This document shows, one piece after another, positions 1 to 7,928 of a stretch of 18,661 bases of DNA. Position 1 is the stretch's first letter. Every line of letters starts with the position of its first letter. The DNA is taken from assembly GCA_004335635.1 (NCBI GenBank), contig QAXH01000372.1, forward strand, positions 1 to 18,661, read 5' to 3'. Source of the stretch: Chloromonas sp. AAM2. Lineage: Eukaryota > Chlorophyta > Chlorophyceae > Chlamydomonadales > Chlamydomonadaceae. Position numbers and translations under genes: made by a program. Under the pieces are notes generated by a model. The model ran no database searches. It was not told the origin of the DNA and was given only the letters and a program-made list of their open reading frames with translations.

Positions 1-246
1 GCCAAGCACAAGGCACACATGGAATGCAAGAACCAGCCTCATGCAATCATGCACAGGCAGCACATGTTACGACCTCTGTACGCGTCATGTTGTGCTTGCA
101 TGCATCTGGTGGCATGTCAGCTCATGCGCAACTCATGCACCAGATTGTTATGTGTGGCCACAGATGCGCACAAGCAGCCTGGCAGAGCAGGGTGGCCTGC
201 ACCAAAGCCATGTTCAAGTTCCGAACAAGCCCATGGGCACCACAAT

Positions 247-297
247 GCCCATCCCGTTCCGTGTCTTCTGACGGCTTCCCTGGTGTAAATACATATA
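247..297 (-). repeat. dispersed repeat, copy 1 (minus strand)
   Basis: The reverse complement of this 51-bp block matches 16400-16450 with about four differences and 18601-18651 with about two, compared by eye. All copies begin with a TA-rich tract running into TATTTACACCAGGGAA and continue through a GTCAGA...GGAACGGGATG core. Copy 1 is inverted relative to the other two. Similarity beyond the 51 bp is unclear: the sequence toward position 215 differs from the right flank of copy 2. Confidence 0.8.
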
Positions 298-300
298 CAT

Positions 301-400
301 GCAGCAAGGGCCCTGCCTGGATGCGCTTCTTCAAATGCAACGCAACAGACACAATCGCTTGCAGGAAGAAGGCAATGCTGCCGGCATGTTGCTGATTGGA
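301..400. repeat. direct duplication, left copy
   Basis: The sequence from GCAGCAAGGGCCCTGCCTGG onward recurs at 482 with only a few mismatches and small gaps, for about 90-100 bp. The unit offset is 181 bp. A block just upstream (ATGGGCACCACAATGC, near 232) also recurs before the second copy (near 468). The duplicated unit may therefore extend leftward, with copy 1 interrupted by the dispersed repeat at 247-297. Confidence 0.8.
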
Positions 401-481
401 GTGATGTGTCAAGGCACGTATGACCATGTTCATGTTCCCGAATAAGCCCTAACAGTGCATGTTGCACATGGGCACCACAAT

Positions 482-582
482 GCAGCAAGGGCCCTGCCTG
501 GATGCGCTTCTGCAAATGCAACGCAACAGGCACAATCGCTTGCACGAAGGACGGCAATGCTGCCAGCATGTCGCTCATTAAT
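482..582. repeat. direct duplication, right copy
   Basis: Second copy of the unit at 301-400. It keeps the GGATGCGCTTC, AAATGCAACGCAACAG and CACAATCGCTTGCA blocks and diverges after GCATGT. The left and right copies differ by substitutions such as TTC/TGC and ACAC/GCAC, so the duplication is not recent. Confidence 0.8.
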
Positions 583-1152
583 GTCATGTGCCAGCACCCG
601 TACCTGCACGCGCATGTACTATGGGTTAAACTGCAATCTTGCATGTGCTGTGGGTTAAACTGTAATCATGCTAAAAAAACAAGACTTATGCAGGCATGCA
701 CCCTATGGACATGGGCAAGGCATGACATCATGTTGCGATATGGGCGCATGCAGGGCGTGGGCATGATGCCATGCCTGAGACATTGGGGCATGCGTCTTAT
801 AACTGCGCTCGTGCAGGCATGGGTCGTGCAACAAGCACACCGTCTGCGCGTGAGTTGTGTCAAATTGCATGCGCACGCATGTGCACTCTACACAGAAGCC
901 CGCCCCTTGCTACATGCCTCCCAGACCGGACATCCAGATGGTCACGGCATCTCGAACCAGCTGTGATACTGAAGTACTGTTACCTGGCGAAATGCACGGT
1001 ATCACACGAAGAGTACATGGCCATGCACCAGACGATGCATGGCATAAGCGTAGGGTACATGTGAGGTAGCAGATAGCAAAAAGCTCCCCTTTGACATGCG
1101 CACACAGGCAGCGGCGGCGTGCTGCATGCATGGCAGCTCCAGATCAAGCGGA

Positions 1153-2312
1153 TTATGTGGTGTGTGGTGTGCACGGGACATCATCCTTGTCGATCAACAC
1201 CCCTGGGCCATAGGCTTCTTTGAGCGCTGCTAGAACACCATCGATGTTATGCAAGCGGAAGGCAGCCCATGCGCTCACGTGTGCTGCAGCCGCAACCCAT
1301 GCGCAAACCTGTGTCTGGCATGTCAGCATGTGCGGCATCTGCCGTTGACGTGTGCTTGGCACACAGGCACGCTCGTCTCAGGTAGCAGTGATCAGCGGCT
1401 CGGCTGTTCAGGGCAGCTGTTCAAGCCCGTGCGTGCACATGCCTAATGCGACCTGACATGCGTGCAAGTGCCATGTCAACTTGAGCTGTCTCTGTCGTTG
1501 GCGTCTGCTGGACACATATGCACATTTGTGTCCCAATCAGCAGCAGGTAGAACTGCACATGTGAGCTGCAGGCATCACGCACATCCACCCAAGCCCACAT
1601 CATACGTCGCCATTTGTGCACCCATGACCCACCACCGGCCGCAGGTCACCAGCGCACCTGAATTCAAGAGAGTAAGAATGGCGCCCTTGCCCTGATGAAT
1701 CACCAGCTGAACACGATCGTCGGGTACCGCACGCAAGCTGTAAGCGATGAGTTTGTCCTTGAGCTCCTTGTCATGTTCGGGGACCTCGTCTAGCGACAGA
1801 TTCTTCAGCGCCTCATACCAAGCCGGCATGCTGGCCTGCCTGTGTGCAGCGAGCCAAGCAGCGCAACGGCGATTGTCCAAGCAGGAACAAGAGCATCACG
1901 CATGGCAAATCAGCTGGGCAAGGCCGCACATCCTGCCCTCGTAGTTTCAACTTCCAAGAATGCCCCAACTTTGTTGCTGCGCGACATGTTGCTTCGGCTG
2001 ACCCGGCAAAACCTTCCACTCTTGGTGCCCCTTCCGACGCCCATGCCTGAAGCAAGCTAATAAAGCAGCTAATAAAGTCTCATGTCCTCACCTGCACAAG
2101 GCTACAACCAGGCGACGATGCTGTGTTCGGCCAAAAATCGTAGCGGAAGTCGAATGTTCTCCTGCGCAATTACTGAACAACAATACTTACCGCCTTGACG
2201 GTGAGGCGGTGATGGCAACCGTTTCCAATTGGTTTTTTCCTTACCTCGGGAAGGCTGCGACAGGATGGGGACGATGCTCACGCGCACGCAATACCAAGCT
2301 CGTAGTGCGATC
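1153..2312 (-). CDS. unrecognised split gene or gene remnant
   Basis: I do not recognise this product. Five minus-strand segments join in compatible phase: 2245-2312, 2092-2161, 1930-2046, 1650-1835 and 1153-1308. Alternative borders are 1658 for segment 4 with 1283 for segment 5. The clearest coding signal is segment 4, a charged soluble stretch containing SLDEVPEHDKELKDKL and later DDRVQLVIHQGKG. Segment 5 has FRLHNIDGVLAALKEAYG and GVLIDKDD and ends at a TAA. Segment 2 reads RTFDFRYDFWPNTASS. Borders fit GT-AG: for example GAG|GTAAGG ends segment 1 and CAG|GTGAGG ends segment 2. Weak points: the intron 2047-2091 would be only 45 nt, and no ATG opens the first segment in frame. On the same strand a signal-peptide-like frame starts at an ATG at 2457 (MKHIGLRLLLASASAVV), but it is out of phase. 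This could be a real gene with an unresolved 5' exon, a decayed paralogue, or part of a mobile element. Confidence 0.35.
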
Positions 2313-2378
2313 CTGGCAATCAACATATACCAGTCCCTTCGCAGACAAGGGTTTGTTGGTTAGGACCCTTGGCAGGCC

Positions 2379-2435
2379 ACACAACAGCAGCAGAAGCAGA
2401 CGCACACACAACAGCAGAAGCAGACGCCAGCAGAA
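2379..2435. repeat. CAG/GAAGCAGACG short tandem repeat
   Basis: Two near-identical units of about 24-25 bp (CACACAACAGCAG...GAAGCAGACG) lie head to tail, followed by another CAGCAGAAGCC. On the minus strand one frame becomes leucine-rich, so apparent signal peptides here need caution. Confidence 0.7.
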
Positions 2436-2986
2436 GCCGCAAGCCAATGTGTTTCATGGAGCTGTTTGCTCCAGTGCTCGTCCAGGGCCACCTTGTTCTA
2501 CAGAAACCCAGCAACACGCACTATGCTCACCAGAACAGAACAGCTGGCATGCACCTGCGACAAAGACCCAACTCCCTCACCAGCCAGCAATAGCATGCAC
2601 TAGGCTGGGTTATCGCATGTGTTTTCTGTGAGGCACAGCTAGGGAGCGCTCTGTACCTGGCCCTCGGGACATGCAATGCCATATCAGCCTAATGCCACAT
2701 CAGCCTCCCATGGTCAGCATGCTGTGCGCCAGGCCGCGGGCATTCAGACATGCAGCACGGTGTGAGCGTTTACCATGAACAGGAACAGTGGGCTGGAATT
2801 GCAGACATGCAGCAAAAGTGCCACGTATGCATATGTATGTGCGATCAGGAACAGGTTCACAAGCAGGCCAGTGTTGTGGCAGGAGGCATCCTGACGCGAC
2901 CGTTGAACTGTTGACTGTTGCGCGACGTTGACTGTTGCGGCAGGAAGGAAACTTACTTGCGAGTGAAAACATGTAATTCTAATAAT

Positions 2987-3053
2987 TGCTGTGTTGTTCG
3001 CAAGTTTTCTTACTGACAAACAGGATGCGGAGCTGCCAGGAAGTTACAGCAAG
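2987..3053. repeat. 67-bp direct repeat, left copy
   Basis: The block starts TGCTGTGTTGTTCGCAAG and continues through GACAAACAGGATGCGGAG to CAGGAAGTTACAGCAAG. It recurs in the same orientation at 3575 with about five differences. The two copies are 588 bp apart, start to start. Confidence 0.85.
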
Positions 3054-3574
3054 CGCCACGAAGTTGCCTGCGCCATCCCTTTGCAAGGCGGTCTCTGCGG
3101 CCCCTGCGATGCAATGCAGCAGGCACTCAGCGACACGGGTCACGGACGCGGACTATGCGCGCGTGACAGCCGTGTTGTGTGGTTGTATTTCAGGTTACAC
3201 AGTTGTGCGACAGCAACAATACGCAATCGTCACAAGCCAGTGCGACGGTGTCGGCAGGGTGTCGGCGGTGCATTACGTTGTCATGGGAAGCTGTCGAGAA
3301 CGTGCGCAGGTCATAAGACGGAGTCGCAACTATATGTTCAGAGCACGACACCTGGGAATTGCCGACAGCCGCTATCAAAGGGTTATTGATACAGGCAGGC
3401 ATACATTCAAGACAGTGTAACTGCTGTCGTAGGCAGCTCCGAGTTGACAGGTAACCACAGACGACCCTGGTGAACGCCCTTCACATCAGGCCCTAAGGCC
3501 AGCACACCCACATTTCCTCAAAGCACACACTCATCTGTGTCCAACAGCCCTGAAAGAAAATCTCATAAAATGAG

Positions 3575-3641
3575 TGCTGTGTTGTTCGCAAGTGTTTTTA
3601 TTGACAAACAGGATGCGGAGGTGCCAGGAAGTTACAGCAAG
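3575..3641. repeat. 67-bp direct repeat, right copy
   Basis: Second copy of the 2987-3053 block, differing mainly in a T-rich tract (TTTTCTTACTG versus TGTTTTTATTG). Direct repeats flanking about 520 bp could be the ends of a small non-autonomous element or a simple segmental duplication. No primer-binding site or polypurine tract was recognised. Confidence 0.85.
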
Positions 3642-4883
3642 TCACGTGACGTGGTTATAGTAACGTGGTTATTGTTGTGTGAGGCCTTTGACCTTGGTAC
3701 AAGTACAGGCGACGCTAACACACTCCACCATAACCTGTAACATCAAAGCGACCCAAGTAAGGAGACTTCCCAAGGGAGAGACACTGGCTGAAGCCGAAAC
3801 ACCGGCCAACGGCCAACGAGAGTTCTGCTAGGATTATGCGTTGGATGCAACAATCCACCACTGTGCGGGTCATGCAGGTACATGGGTGTACACCTGCGCA
3901 CAGACATCCGACTTTGTGATTGTATGGACAGTTGCACAGCAGCACACACAGCGCTTGTTGGGGCTGGTGCTCATGCATGGCACGGAGCCTGGCATCCATG
4001 CATGGCATGGCAGAGAACTGCCAACTTCTACTCACATTTGGATTTGGACAGCATGAACGCCCAGTAGTGACCCTTGCAGCATGAAGCCACCTTGGTACGT
4101 GAACAGTATGAATGACCAGCTATCACATACAGACAGTCTAATTTCTATTTGCTGCCCCATAGGCAGACGATCTTATTGCTGCCCCAGCACACCATGCCCG
4201 GTACTCCGTACAGTGAACCCTTGCGCAGCAGCCTGGCTCCTCAAAGGACCAGACAACTCGCAGCATGCTTGTGTTTGAGCATGCCAAGGAAAGATGGCAC
4301 AGCCTGGTAGGCAAGGCAAGCTGAATGGCACGCATGCATGGCGAGCATAGACATCGTGTGTTTCTGTCCGCGTTTCGTCGCCCACACGTGTGCCTACCGT
4401 GCCATCCCTTCGGTACCCAACCCATTGCAACTCCCATGGACGATCTTATGCTCGTGTTGTTGGCTGTGCTGCGGAGCTTGGCTGCCACCTAGCCGATGAG
4501 GTTGATGTGCCTGCTAAACTGTTGACTGGATTCAGGGGTCTTCCAGACCCTTCAAAACAGCTAGGGAAGCAGTGCGGGGCTCAGCAACATGTCATGTGGG
4601 CCCAGAGACATCTCGATCACAAGCTGCTTACACAAGCTGCTTGCCCAAGAAGACGAGCCTCTCTAAGCGACCATGTACTGTTCTGCATTTTACAAGCCAG
4701 AGCATATTTGTCGATAGATCATCGGTTGCCTTGAGAACAGAAACAAGAAGGTGCACGCAGTCGCGGCCTTAGCACTCCTGAAATTGCAGTGCACTCCACC
4801 ATGCAAAAAGAGAAGATGAACCAAACTAGCAAACCATGACTCAGCTCTTCCTGCTGTAGTTGAGAATTGGTGCCACAGCGCCC

Positions 4884-4888
4884 TTACA
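4884..4888 (-). promoter_or_regulatory. candidate TGTAA polyadenylation signal
   Basis: The plus strand reads TTACA, so the minus strand reads TGTAA, the signal typical of volvocine mRNAs. It lies about 530 nt past the stop of the minus-strand gene ending at 5421. It is the nearest TGTAA I saw on that strand, and a 3' UTR of that length is normal for these algae. A single 5-mer is weak evidence. Confidence 0.35.
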
Positions 4889-5420
4889 TATAAGCCTTAT
4901 TTAATAAGGTTTGCATGACATCCGTCCCTGTGGGACCACTCAGCAAAGCAAAGCAACACGAATGAACCCGGTTGCCACAGCTTTTCTGTTGCCACACTGG
5001 TTTCCAGTGTCATTCCAGGAACTGTCCCAGAACTGGCAAACACCCTTTTTTTAAAACCCTGCTAGAGTGTTATCCCTGCTGACCTGGTGCACCAGTCCAC
5101 TGCCAAAATACAAAAGCCAGCCCTTACTTCAGAACAGATGGTATCATGCTCGCCCGTACTTTTGTCGGATCAGATTGCAACATGCATGACCATTCACACA
5201 CCGCAAAAAAGCGCCATGGGCAATTTGCATCAGAATGATCAGAAATCGCCGTGGGGCTTCCAAACGACAACACTCCAGCACAAGACTTGCTGGTTGAATC
5301 TATTGTGAACACGAGCTGCTGGCCAGGTGTAAGTATGAATGCGATTCACAGAACGATTTGAACTTGCCAGGCATTTGCATGCAGCACACGATCTCGATTG
5401 CTACTGACAAGCTTGGCAGC
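4889..5420 (-). other. probable 3' UTR of the tail-anchored protein gene
   Basis: No coding exon is seen. The interval runs from the stop at 5421 to the candidate TGTAA signal on the same strand, so it is read as the 3' untranslated region by position only. It contains an A/T tract near 5046-5056 and no clear repeat. Confidence 0.35.
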
Positions 5421-7511
5421 TCATGGTGACCTCTTGCTGGCCTGCTGCTGAGCGATGGCCGCTGCTGTGACCCCGGCCGCAGCAGTTCTCAGGACCGCTG
5501 GGCTGCGGGCCAGCAACACGCAGAAAACTGCTGCCGTAACCACCATGACCGCACCCAGCACAGCATCACCAGCTGTGCGCTCCCTGGGACCATTGTCCTC
5601 CTGCTGGCCCTTGTCACCCTCGGAGCTCTGCTCAGCGCCGCCAAAGGCGTGCATCAGCAGTGAGCCAAGGGACCTGGGGAGCAACGCATGCAAGAGTAAC
5701 ACAGTCAACTACAAGCGCTAGATGCAAACACACACACACACACAAGCGCTAGATCACGCACGCACACACACAGTTGTGAAGCCATACTGCACAGAAGCAA
5801 AGAACACAATTCATATGGCTGCATCTGTCAGGCGACCAGGCATGATACAGGCACACTCGTTCACATTTGTGCTCAAGAAAGGAAAGAAAGAAAGAAAGCA
5901 AGCAAGCAAGGGGGACAACGTTCAGACTTTGAGCAATCAAACTCATCCCAGACGCAACAGAGTTTACACACTGCTCACCCAAAGCGGTCCCTGAGCCAGC
6001 CTCCCATGCCCGCCAGCCAGGAGCCCGTCTTGTCAATGCACGCCGCCACAGCCTCCAGAATGCTCTGCAGCACAGGCCTGCCCTCGTCCCCCTCGCCTTC
6101 CTCCCCCTCCTGCCCCGGCTCTGGGCCTTCCAGCAGCCTGGGGTTGTGCACGCCAACCGCCTCCAGGTACGCATCAATATTGCGGCTCTGCTTCAGCATC
6201 AACTCGCGAACCTGTTGAAGCAACAACAACAACAAGACCAGGCAGATACATGTCGTCTTCACAGCTAATGGGTGCCATGTCATCCCAATAGTGCCCAACA
6301 GAAGCTGTATCTTCAGTCAAACGGCAGCAATTATCACGACCCCCGAAAAGAGTACATCCCTGCTGCAAGGGTTGTTTACAAGGGTGTAGTGTCGAAACAA
6401 GTAATGCATGAACTCCAACAGGCCAGGATGCTGTGGCAACACCACAGCTGGCGAGTGAGCAGCAGCATTCGCGTCCTCCATCGTAAGTACTACTCACTAA
6501 GTTGGCTTCCCGCTCAGCACTCACCTCCCTGTCCTCTAGCATGCACTTGAAAACCTCTGTCTGCAGCCCAGGGCGCTTGAGCAGCTTGCTGGCAATTTTG
6601 AGGAAGTCATGCATTTCGCCTGAGCCACTGCCCGCTGCAGCGCCTGTCAGTTGGCCCTTGTTTGAGGCGTGGAAAGGCTGGCAGAGCACTGCGTCCGCCT
6701 CTTCGCCCACGCTCACTGAGGACTCTGCTTCGCTGGCCGGAGTGGTGTCATTTCTCTCGAGTTCCTCAATAACCACTGCGTGAGAGGGTCCAACAGCCGT
6801 CCTGCGTACCATGAACAAGTTACACGAGTGCAAATTTGTAGTTTCTTTTGCGTCTGTTGTGCGTTTGCGTCTGTTGTATGCCTGTACTGTCGACTTGAAG
6901 TTGATCAGTGTATCAACACCTCAACTGCAAATCCTTTGACAGATGCAAATCTATGGTTGCCAAATCTCTTTCTCCTGGTGAAAACGCACCTGCTCCTTGC
7001 CTCCATCATTGCATGAACCTGCTCCACTGCTGCATCGACCTCTGATGGTTTGAACGGCTTGAACACGAGCACCTGCAGGTAGTGGGAGTGGAAGGTGCAC
7101 GGTAGGTTATGGGCGATCCTAATTTTAGCTGTTTAGTTGGCCTTAGGGCGAGCCTTGCACACCTCCTGGTCCAAGTCGGTGAGCAGCCAGTCCTGGTCCT
7201 CAACAGGCTTCCGAGCTTGTGGCACAGGAGGGGCCTGCAAGGAAAACCCCGGAAGCTGATGTGGCAAAGTACACCCCACGCAGCAATGCAGGCAAACAGG
7301 CCAAGATGCTGTAAACCTGCGCGAGCGCCGCGCCAGGCAAAGAGCTGTAGCAGCCCGAGGGCTGAGCACTGCAATCTGCTTTTGCTTGGACGATGCGTAC
7401 CTGCTGCACCACCTCCCTAGCTTGAACAGACGGCTGTGCTGCTGTGACTGCAGCGCCGGCCGCGAGTCCACCTGCCGCACGACGCCCCGCAGACCAGGCA
7501 AAAGCATTCAT
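5421..7511 (-). CDS. unrecognised protein with C-terminal membrane anchor
   Basis: Six minus-strand exons join in phase into about 342 codons: 7401-7511, 7163-7234, 6990-7072, 6525-6801, 5979-6211 and 5421-5673. Junctions are GT-AG, for example CAGCAG|GTACGC, GAG|GTGAGT, and TTTGG|GTGAGC joining CCCCAG|GTCCC. The start is the ATG at 7511; the in-frame codon upstream at 7526 is only TTG. Residues 1-37 are Ala/Gly/Arg-rich and could be an organelle-targeting sequence. Acidic linkers follow, then a helical stretch at about 151-205 (DFLKIASKLLKRPGLQ, VRELMLKQSRNIDAYLEAVG). After an EGEEGEGDEG linker comes a hydrophobic segment at about 294-313 (AVLGAVMVVTAAVFCVLL), a second Ala-rich hydrophobic stretch at about 318-333, and a basic tail ending KRSP. 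This suggests a tail-anchored membrane protein with a cytosolic helical domain. The helical part faintly recalls STI1-like repeats, but I assign no family. It is transcribed divergently from SEC3. Confidence 0.7.
5711..5774. repeat. (CA)n microsatellite with flanking 13-bp duplication
   Basis: ACAAGCGCTAGAT occurs at 5711-5723 and again at 5742-5754, bracketing a CA run. A second CG/CA-rich run follows to about 5774. It lies in the last intron of the minus-strand gene, close to the acceptor at 5673. Confidence 0.85.
5875..5911. repeat. (GAAA)n/(GCAA)n microsatellite
   Basis: An AAGAAAGG start passes into GAAA units and then GCAA units. On the minus strand this is a pyrimidine-rich CTTT/CTTG tract within the last intron (5674-5978) of the anchored-protein gene. 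Confidence 0.85.
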
Positions 7512-7928
7512 GCTTGCTGTGAACAAGGCTTGTGTGCTGTGAACACTGCTGCACAGAACTGCGGCTTGCCAAAGATTTCCGTTCTCGTATTCCCGAACAT
7601 TGCAGCTTCATCAGAAAAAAAGAAAAAAAGAAAAGCCCTGCGACTAGGGTTAGTCACATGGAACGTTACTTTGCAAAAGGGCAGCCAGTATGGGTGCACC
7701 CAACTCAGGCCCACCATTGTTATTTCAGATGGCCGGACATTGCACCTGAACCGCATTCCCAAGGTGTACATGGCATGAGCATGCTCGCTCAGAAGGAAAT
7801 GGACTTGCTATGCTGTCAACTAGCGCTAGGCGCAACCTTGGACGCTCTCCCAGCATCTGAAAGGATGACAAGCTGCCTTCACTGACCCTGAGTGACTGAG
7901 GCAGGCTGGAAGGACGCCACACGCCAAC
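7512..7928. promoter_or_regulatory. shared divergent promoter region
   Basis: This 417-bp gap separates the start codon of the minus-strand gene (7511) from the SEC3 start codon (7929), so both 5' UTRs and core promoters should lie in it. It contains an A-rich tract (7613-7634), a duplicated TGCTGTGAAC near 7515-7545, and no obvious TATA box. An in-frame TGA at 7893-7895 closes the SEC3 frame upstream. Promoter function is inferred from position. Confidence 0.5.
7613..7634. repeat. A-rich tract in divergent promoter
   Basis: Runs of six to seven A separated by single G residues. This poly(dA:dT) tract sits between the two divergent starts, where such tracts can keep nucleosomes away. That role is inference. 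Confidence 0.6.

Larger units (their letters stand above)
1..1152. other. repeat-rich intergenic stretch
   Basis: No convincing coding exon is seen here. Overlapping open frames of up to 175 codons exist on the minus strand (117-644), but they cross duplicated DNA and read as Cys/His/Ala-rich shadows of CATG- and GCA-rich sequence. The stretch holds a direct duplication (301 and 482), a dispersed repeat on the minus strand (247-297) and a short tandem of a TGGGTTAAACTG-type unit near 622-665. CATG words are very dense. Confidence 0.6.
2458..4880. other. long intergenic region, no supported gene
   Basis: No exon chain with consistent splice phases is visible on either strand. The longest frames (2986-3420 plus, 4390-4734 plus, 4138-4488 minus) have no recognisable domain, and one starts inside a duplicated block. 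The region holds a 67-bp direct repeat (2987 and 3575), a GTTGACTGTTGCG tandem near 2907-2940, a duplicated ACGTGGTTAT near 3649-3672, and many CATGCATGG words near 3970-4010 and 4330. Confidence 0.5.

Noticed and set aside
117..644. 175-codon minus-strand open frame
   Set aside because: It spans two duplicated blocks and the dispersed repeat. Its Cys/His/Ala-rich product shows no domain, and competing frames of similar quality overlap it.
2055..2078. Tandem AATAAA words as a polyadenylation site
   Set aside because: They come from a 12-bp tandem, no plus-strand gene ends here, and these algae normally use TGTAA.
2986..3420. 144-codon plus-strand frame
   Set aside because: It begins inside the 67-bp direct repeat, has no recognisable motif, and lacks flanking exons with matching phase.
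4390..4734. 114-codon plus-strand frame with some protein-like composition
   Set aside because: No domain, poor start context, and no splice partners; the opposite strand is equally open.
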